Below, piece by piece: positions 1 to 5,039 of a stretch of 5,039 nt of DNA. The first letter of the stretch is position 1, and each line of letters starts with the position of its first letter. Source of the DNA: Hyphomicrobiaceae bacterium (lineage in GTDB: Bacteria > Pseudomonadota > Alphaproteobacteria > Rhizobiales > Hyphomicrobiaceae); assembly GCA_017353825.1 (NCBI GenBank), contig JAFMSC010000346.1, positions 1 through 5,039 of the forward strand, given 5' to 3'. The position numbers and the translations under genes were made by a program. Below the pieces are notes generated by a model. The model was not told the origin of the DNA. It ran no database searches and worked only from the letters and a program-made list of their open reading frames with translations.

Positions 1-345
1 CCCCAGAAGGCGCAGACGGGTTCCCGCCCTGCCCGCGGCAGCGGCGCGCACGGTCTTGGTGTTGAGGGCGTGCACCGTGAGGAAGGTAGCGCCGGTGGCG
101 GCGGCGGCACGCGTCGCCCGCTCCACGGTGTTCTCGATGTCGAGCAGCTTCATGTCGAGGAACACCGCTTTGTTGGCGCCTGTGAGCCGCCGCACGAAGT
201 TGAGGCCACCGGCCATCACCAGCTCCAGCCCGATCTTGTAGAACGTCACGGTCGAGCCCAGCCGCTCCACGAGCGCGGCCGCCGCCTCAACCTCGGGCAA
301 GTCCAGCGCCACGATCAGCCGGTCGCGGGCGGCAACGGTCGGCAA
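1..345 (-). CDS. pyrF: Orotidine 5'-phosphate decarboxylase, N-terminal 115 codons (cut by window edge)
   Basis: This cytoplasmic enzyme decarboxylates orotidine 5'-phosphate to UMP, the last step of de novo pyrimidine synthesis. The visible part starts with RDRLIVALDLP (residues 7-17), the first beta strand carrying the substrate-binding Asp15. FYKIG follows with Lys37. The family signature VFLDMKLLDIENTV is at residues 61-74, with the catalytic Asp64-x-Lys66-x-x-Asp69 array. TVHAL lies at 90-94. The usual signature reads KLHDIPNTV, so Leu68 and Glu71 differ at non-catalytic positions; from memory, similar variants occur in Rhizobiales. The start is TTG at 343-345. It is chosen because a perfect AGGAGG lies six bases upstream and the frame has no nearby ATG. 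The family is usually about 230-240 residues, so about half is missing beyond the left edge. It lies 87 bp downstream of the small exported gene and may be co-transcribed with it. Confidence 0.93.
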   Translation of the reverse strand, partial: MPTVAARDRLIVALDLPEVEAAAALVERLGSTVTFYKIGLELVMAGGLNFVRRLTGANKAVFLDMKLLDIENTVERATRAAAATGATFLTVHALNTKTVRAAAAGRAGTRLRLLG

Positions 346-351
346 TGGTGG

Positions 352-357
352 CCTCCT
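352..357 (-). promoter_or_regulatory. Shine-Dalgarno site AGGAGG that fixes the pyrF TTG start
   Basis: The minus strand reads AGGAGG, then six bases (CCACCA), then TTG. This is a full-consensus ribosome binding site at near-ideal spacing. It is the main reason for accepting the rare TTG start, together with the good alignment of the following residues to the PyrF N-terminus. Confidence 0.8.
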
Positions 358-432
358 CCAGCTGCGGAGCGAGGTTTCGGCGGCCGCGCCGGCGCCGTCA
401 AGCGGAAAGGCATTATCGCCGGTGGAGGCCGC

Positions 433-813
433 TTAGTCCGGACGGCCCCGGCGGCGGATCTCGTCCGCGGCCTTGTAGATATGGTCGCGCCAGTGCGCCA
501 TGTACTTCATGAACTGCTGCTCGGATGCTGGATCGCCCCCGGATGCCTTGGCCCCGCACTCCCTGAGAGCCCGTGTGGCCCATTCCGCCACCGCGGCATC
601 GTCGATGGCGCCCATGTTGGGGTCGTCGTTGACGACCAGCTCGACCTTAGCGTCGATCCACGCCTTGGCCTTAGCATCAAGGCAAGCCTGGAACGCGCCC
701 GGCTTCTGCCAGTCGATGCCCGCCGCCGCCGCGGGCACGTCGCCTAGAACCACGGCCCACACCAGGACGCCCACCGAGGAGGCCAACGCCCACCCACGCT
801 CGCTACGCCACAT
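433..813 (-). CDS. Small putative exported protein, two cysteines, family not recognised
   Basis: I do not recognise this 126-residue protein. It has a typical Sec signal peptide: MWRSER start, a hydrophobic stretch at about residues 9-24 (ALASSVGVLVWAVVLG) and an Ala-rich cleavage region VPAAAAG, probably cut near residue 31. The mature part is about 95 residues, mostly charged and helix-prone, and ends in RRRGRPD. It has exactly two cysteines, Cys44 (FQACLDAK) and Cys86 (LRECGAK), which could form a disulfide in the periplasm. The ATG at 811-813 is chosen because it puts the signal peptide at the N-terminus; GAGGG lies ten bases upstream (824-828). The frame stays open far upstream into dnaJ, but that part lacks protein-like character. 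It sits between dnaJ and pyrF on the same strand. The signal peptide supports a real gene; its function is unknown. Confidence 0.75.
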   Translation of the reverse strand: MWRSERGWALASSVGVLVWAVVLGDVPAAAAGIDWQKPGAFQACLDAKAKAWIDAKVELVVNDDPNMGAIDDAAVAEWATRALRECGAKASGGDPASEQQFMKYMAHWRDHIYKAADEIRRRGRPD

Positions 814-1028
814 CCACGCGTTACCCTCAGTTGGCAGCGAGGAGCTTCGGCAGCTCTCGCGCGCCCTCGGCACTTGCGTTAACCCTATCGGCGAAAATTC
901 CCGCGGCCGCAACCGCGTATGGCCGCGCGCGGGCGCGGGCCGCCACGAATCGAGGCGGTGCGTAACATTTTGGCCGGGACTGCGCGGGCCGCAGCGATCG
1001 GCTCGCGACCACGTGCCGCGCCGCGCAC
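814..1028. other. Intergenic gap between dnaJ and the small exported gene
   Basis: This 215-bp stretch is very GC-rich. The only structure I can point to is the weak terminator candidate at 894-927. I see no convincing promoter for the downstream gene, no RNA gene and no repeat. The open frames crossing it in several directions lack protein-like composition and are read as chance consequences of the high GC content. Confidence 0.5.
894..927 (-). terminator. Weak candidate rho-independent terminator after dnaJ
   Basis: On the minus strand, CGCGGCC (921-927) can pair with GGCCGCG (902-908) across a 12-base loop. Two bases beyond the stem comes AATTTT. The stem is strong but the loop is long and the T tract is only four bases. 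It lies about 100 bases beyond the dnaJ stop, in the gap before the small exported gene. In such GC-rich DNA a 7-bp pairing can arise by chance, so the call is tentative. If real, it would end the dnaKJ transcript. Confidence 0.3.
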
Positions 1029-2165
1029 CTATTGCCCGCGGCTCACGTCGTCGAAGAACCCTTTTACTTTGGCGAAAAATCCGGCCGAGTGCGGCGAGGT
1101 CTCCTTGTTGCTCTCGCGCTCGAACGCCTCCAGCAGGTCGCGCTGCTTGCGCGTGAGATTCTTGGGCGTCTCCACCTCGACCTGGATGTACATGTCGCCC
1201 ACCGTCTTGGAGCGCAGCACCGGCATGCCCTTGCCCTTGAGTCGGAACTGCTTGCCGGTCTCGGTCCCTTCCGGCACGCGCACGCGTGTCATCTCGCCGT
1301 TGATGGTCGGCACGTCCACCTGCCCGCCCAGGGCGGCCGTGGTCATCGAGATCGGCACGCGACAAAAAATGTCGGCGCCGTCGCGCTGGAAGAAGTCATG
1401 CGGCCTTATCGACAGGAAGATGTAGAGGTCACCCGGCGGCCCGCCGCGCACGCCGGCCTCGCCTTCGCCCGCAAGCCGGATTTTGGTGCCATCCTCCACA
1501 CCCGCCGGGATCGGCACGGACAGCGCGCGCTCCTGCATCACACGGCCCGAACCGGAGCAGGTACCGCACGGATCGGAGATGATCTCGCCGCGCCCCTGGC
1601 AGCCGGGGCAGGTGCGCTCGATCGTGAAAAACCCCTGGCTCGCCCGCACCTTGCCATAGCCCGAGCAGGTCGGACACAGGCTCGGTCGCGCGCCCGCCTT
1701 GGCACCGCTGCCCTCACACGTGGTGCAGGTGACGCTGGTGGGCACGCGGATCTGGGCAGTCTTGCCCGCGAACGCCTCGGCGAGGTCGATGTCCATATTG
1801 TAGCGCAGGTCGGCGCCCCGCTCGCGCCCGCCTGAGCGCTGGCGGCTGCGGCGGCCGCCCATGAACTCGCCGAACAGGTCGTCGAAGATATCGGACATGG
1901 ACGAGGCGAAGTCCGGCCCGAACCCGCCGCGACCGTGGCCATCGAAGGCGGCATGGCCCATGTGGTCGTAGGCGCTGCGCTTCTGCGGGTCCTTCAGGAC
2001 CTCGTAGGCCTCGTTCAGCTCCTTGAACCTATGCTCCGCGGACTTGTCACCGCTGTTGCGGTCGGGATGGCAGTCCTTTGCCAAACGCCGGAACGCGGAC
2101 TTGATGTCCTGTTCGCTCGCCCCTCGCGAGAGCCCTAGGACCTCGTAATAGTCACGCTTGGCCAT
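1029..2165 (-). CDS. dnaJ: Chaperone protein DnaJ (Hsp40, class A)
   Basis: This cytoplasmic co-chaperone delivers unfolded clients to DnaK and stimulates its ATPase. The 378-residue protein is complete and has the normal length and domain order. The J domain spans residues 1-70 (starts AKRDYYEVLG, HPD at 33-35, QKRSAYDHMG at 61-70). A Gly/Phe-rich region covers about 74-113. The zinc-finger domain has all four CxxCxGxG repeats at 147-154, 164-171, 186-193 and 200-207. The C-terminal client-binding domains follow, with GDLYI and LGGQVDVPTING segments. The ATG at 2163-2165 is chosen because MAKRDYYEVLG is the standard start; an in-frame ATG 19 codons upstream adds unrelated residues. Its ribosome binding site is poor: GGAGAAG lies 16 bases upstream. 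dnaK precedes it on the same strand with a 138-bp gap, so the two are probably co-transcribed. Confidence 0.98.
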   Translation of the reverse strand: MAKRDYYEVLGLSRGASEQDIKSAFRRLAKDCHPDRNSGDKSAEHRFKELNEAYEVLKDPQKRSAYDHMGHAAFDGHGRGGFGPDFASSMSDIFDDLFGEFMGGRRSRQRSGGRERGADLRYNMDIDLAEAFAGKTAQIRVPTSVTCTTCEGSGAKAGARPSLCPTCSGYGKVRASQGFFTIERTCPGCQGRGEIISDPCGTCSGSGRVMQERALSVPIPAGVEDGTKIRLAGEGEAGVRGGPPGDLYIFLSIRPHDFFQRDGADIFCRVPISMTTAALGGQVDVPTINGEMTRVRVPEGTETGKQFRLKGKGMPVLRSKTVGDMYIQVEVETPKNLTRKQRDLLEAFERESNKETSPHSAGFFAKVKGFFDDVSRGQ

Positions 2166-2303
2166 GAGCCGAGTATCCAGTCTTCTCCATCGCGCCGCAG
2201 CTGGCCTGCGGCCCAAAAGCAAAGCCCCCGCCCTCCCGGCTCAGCGCTCAAGCTCCACCGGTCGGCCGAGGGCCCGCATTCTTGTACACCCCCCTGGTCA
2301 GGC
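2166..2303. other. dnaK-dnaJ intergenic spacer with possible RNA structure
   Basis: This is a 138-bp non-coding spacer inside the probable dnaKJ transcript. Besides the hairpin at 2194-2212, CCCTCGGC (near 2265) can pair imperfectly, with a 2-base bulge, with GCCGGGAGGG (near 2235). I see no second promoter for dnaJ. Confidence 0.4.
2194..2212 (-). other. Hairpin in the dnaK-dnaJ gap, 28 bases before dnaJ
   Basis: A perfect 7-bp inverted repeat (GCCGCAG / CTGCGGC) flanks a 5-base loop. In the dnaKJ transcript this forms a stable stem ending 28 bases before the dnaJ ATG. No T tract follows in the direction of transcription, so it does not look like an ordinary terminator. It could be an RNA processing or stabilising element, or could tune the dnaK to dnaJ ratio. 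That role is inference. Confidence 0.45.
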
Positions 2304-4217
<1,914 letters not shown>

Positions 4218-4226
4218 ACGATGCTG

Positions 4227-4232
4227 TCCTCT
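4227..4232 (-). promoter_or_regulatory. dnaK ribosome binding site (AGAGGA)
   Basis: The minus strand reads AGAGGA nine bases before the chosen dnaK ATG. It supports the MGKVIGIDLG start over the in-frame ATG 16 codons upstream, since the site itself lies inside that extension. Confidence 0.65.
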
Positions 4233-4337
4233 CTCTCGTGCGGCGGACCGTCCGGACCCGTTCAAGGCGGCGCCCGGCTTCCCTCAAGGCCCCCATGACC
4301 CTGGGAACGATCCCCTGGAGCTGCTATGGTTTCTGGC

Positions 4338-4368
4338 CTTATATAGTGCGGGTTGATGCGGCTGCAAC
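4338..4368 (-). promoter_or_regulatory. Candidate dnaK promoter, alphaproteobacterial RpoH (heat-shock) type
   Basis: The minus strand has GTTG (4365-4368), a 17-base spacer, and ACTATATAAG (4338-4347). The alphaproteobacterial sigma-32 consensus, as I remember it, is CTTG, 17-18 bases, CYTATNTNNG. The site therefore misses one base in each half and has correct spacing. It also passes as a weak housekeeping promoter (TTGCAG, 16 bases, TATATA). Transcription would start near 4330, giving a leader of roughly 110 bases before dnaK. It is the most AT-rich spot in an otherwise GC-rich gap. I saw no CIRCE operator (the HrcA site). Confidence 0.5.
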
Positions 4369-4400
4369 GGCCCGAACCCCAGTTCTCGTAGCTGTCCGCC

Positions 4401-5039
4401 ATGGAAGTTGTTGACCGCCGCGCAACAGACACAGAGACTTTGCGGCTGCCCCCCGGAGGCATAGCCGATGCCTCCGGCTGGCGCCACCTACCGGGCTGGC
4501 TGAGCTCTGAACGGCAGCGCCTGCTGTTGGCCGCGTTGCGCGCCGTGATCGACGCTGCCCCGCTCATGCGCCCCAGCATGCCAAAGAGCGGCAAGGCTTT
4601 TTCAGTGCTGATGACCAACTGCGGGCCGCTCGGCTGGGTCTCCGACCGCGACGGGGGCTATCGCTACCAGGCTACCCACCCCGAGACCGGCCGGCCCTGG
4701 CCGCCTATTCCCGAGTTGCTGGGTGAGGTTTGGCGGGCTGTCGCGAGCTACCGTGCACCGCCGCAGGCGTGCCTGGTCAACTACTATGCGGCCGGCACCA
4801 GGCTTGGCGCGCACCGCGACGCCGACGAGGACGACGCCCACGCCCCCGTCGTGTCGGTCTCGCTCGGCGACGACGCCACCTTCCACGTGGGCGGGTCCCG
4901 CCGCAGCGACCCCAAACGGCGCCTGTTGCTGAGGTCCGGCGACGTATTCGTCCTGGGCGGCGCCGCGCGCGACTTCTACCACGGCATCGACCGCATCCAC
5001 GCCGGCACCTCGCCGCTCCTTAGGGAGGGCGGCCGTTTC
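4401..5039 (+). CDS. alkB: Alpha-ketoglutarate-dependent DNA repair dioxygenase AlkB (last residues beyond window)
   Basis: AlkB directly repairs alkylated bases such as 1-methyladenine and 3-methylcytosine. It oxidises the alkyl group using Fe(II), oxygen and 2-oxoglutarate. The 213 visible codons almost match the full E. coli protein (216 residues). Seen in order are MTNCGPLGWVSD (71-82, nucleotide lid and substrate loop), GYRYQATHPETGRPWPPIP (86-104), CLVNYYAAGTRLGAHRDADE (124-143), PVVSVSLGDDATFHVGG (149-165), SGDVFVLGGAARDFYHGIDRI (179-199) and GGRF at the edge. The iron ligands His138, Asp140 and His194 are all present, as is Arg212, the first 2-oxoglutarate-binding arginine. The second, in the family's NLTxR tail, falls just outside the window. 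ATG 4401 is the only sensible start, since an in-frame TAG lies at 4389-4391. No strong ribosome binding site is visible. It is divergent from dnaK. Confidence 0.95.
   Translation, partial: MEVVDRRATDTETLRLPPGGIADASGWRHLPGWLSSERQRLLLAALRAVIDAAPLMRPSMPKSGKAFSVLMTNCGPLGWVSDRDGGYRYQATHPETGRPWPPIPELLGEVWRAVASYRAPPQACLVNYYAAGTRLGAHRDADEDDAHAPVVSVSLGDDATFHVGGSRRSDPKRRLLLRSGDVFVLGGAARDFYHGIDRIHAGTSPLLREGGRF

Larger units (their letters stand above)
4218..4400. promoter_or_regulatory. Divergent dnaK / alkB control region
   Basis: This 183-bp gap must hold the start signals for both dnaK (leftward) and alkB (rightward). It contains the candidate dnaK promoter around 4338-4368. A repeated GCCTTGA occurs on the minus strand at 4262-4268 and 4284-4290, 22 bases apart. 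Overlapping palindromic GGACC/GGTCC-type sequence lies at 4244-4257. For alkB the TATATA at 4340-4345 reads the same on the plus strand and could act as its -10, but I see no matching -35 and no clear ribosome binding site. Confidence 0.6.

Noticed and set aside
386..395. Palindrome GCGCCGGCGC between the small exported gene and pyrF
   Set aside because: Short GC-only palindromes are expected by chance at this base composition, and no T tract follows to make it a terminator.
814..1365. Upstream extension of the small exported protein frame into dnaJ (310 codons in all)
   Set aside because: The extension overlaps dnaJ in another frame, has Arg/Gly-rich random-looking sequence, and would bury the signal peptide in the middle of the protein.
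1032..1835. A 267-codon open frame on the plus strand, opposite dnaJ
   Set aside because: It is the mirror of the dnaJ coding frame, with repetitive Ala/Arg/His composition and no recognisable domain.
4289..4296. CCCCAT on the plus strand, resembling an E. coli sigma-32 -10 box for alkB
   Set aside because: There is no CTTGAA at the right distance upstream on the same strand, and the position is more than 100 bases from the alkB start.
4602..5000. Minus-strand open frame opposite alkB
   Set aside because: It is antisense to a gene with all AlkB motifs and iron ligands intact; its own translation shows no recognisable features.

Overview
The window is a 5 kb piece of a high-GC bacterial chromosome. 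The protein sequences and gene order (dnaK, then dnaJ, then a short gene, then pyrF) suggest an alphaproteobacterium, probably in the Hyphomicrobiales (Rhizobiales). This placement comes from remembered protein signatures and was not tested by a search.

Three complete and two truncated genes are supported. On the minus strand, reading right to left, come dnaK (2304-4217), dnaJ (1029-2165), a small exported protein I do not recognise (433-813) and the first 115 codons of pyrF (1-345, cut by the left edge). On the plus strand, starting at 4401 and running off the right edge, is alkB, of which nearly the whole protein is present. dnaK and alkB are divergent and share a 183-bp control region (4218-4400).

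dnaK and dnaJ form the core Hsp70 chaperone pair and are probably one transcription unit. The candidate dnaK promoter resembles the heat-shock (RpoH) promoters of alphaproteobacteria. A 138-bp gap with a clear 7-bp hairpin separates dnaK from dnaJ. Beyond dnaJ is a 215-bp gap with a weak terminator candidate, so the small exported gene and pyrF may be a separate unit. alkB (DNA dealkylation repair) is functionally separate but, like the chaperones, belongs to damage and stress response.

No gene-free stretch exceeds 300 bases. I saw no mobile element, CRISPR array, tRNA or rRNA. This is mainly an ordinary housekeeping region, and I found no convincing new biological system. The items most worth a second look are the unrecognised two-cysteine exported protein, the divergent dnaK/alkB control region, and the hairpin plus 12-codon overlapping frame just before dnaJ.
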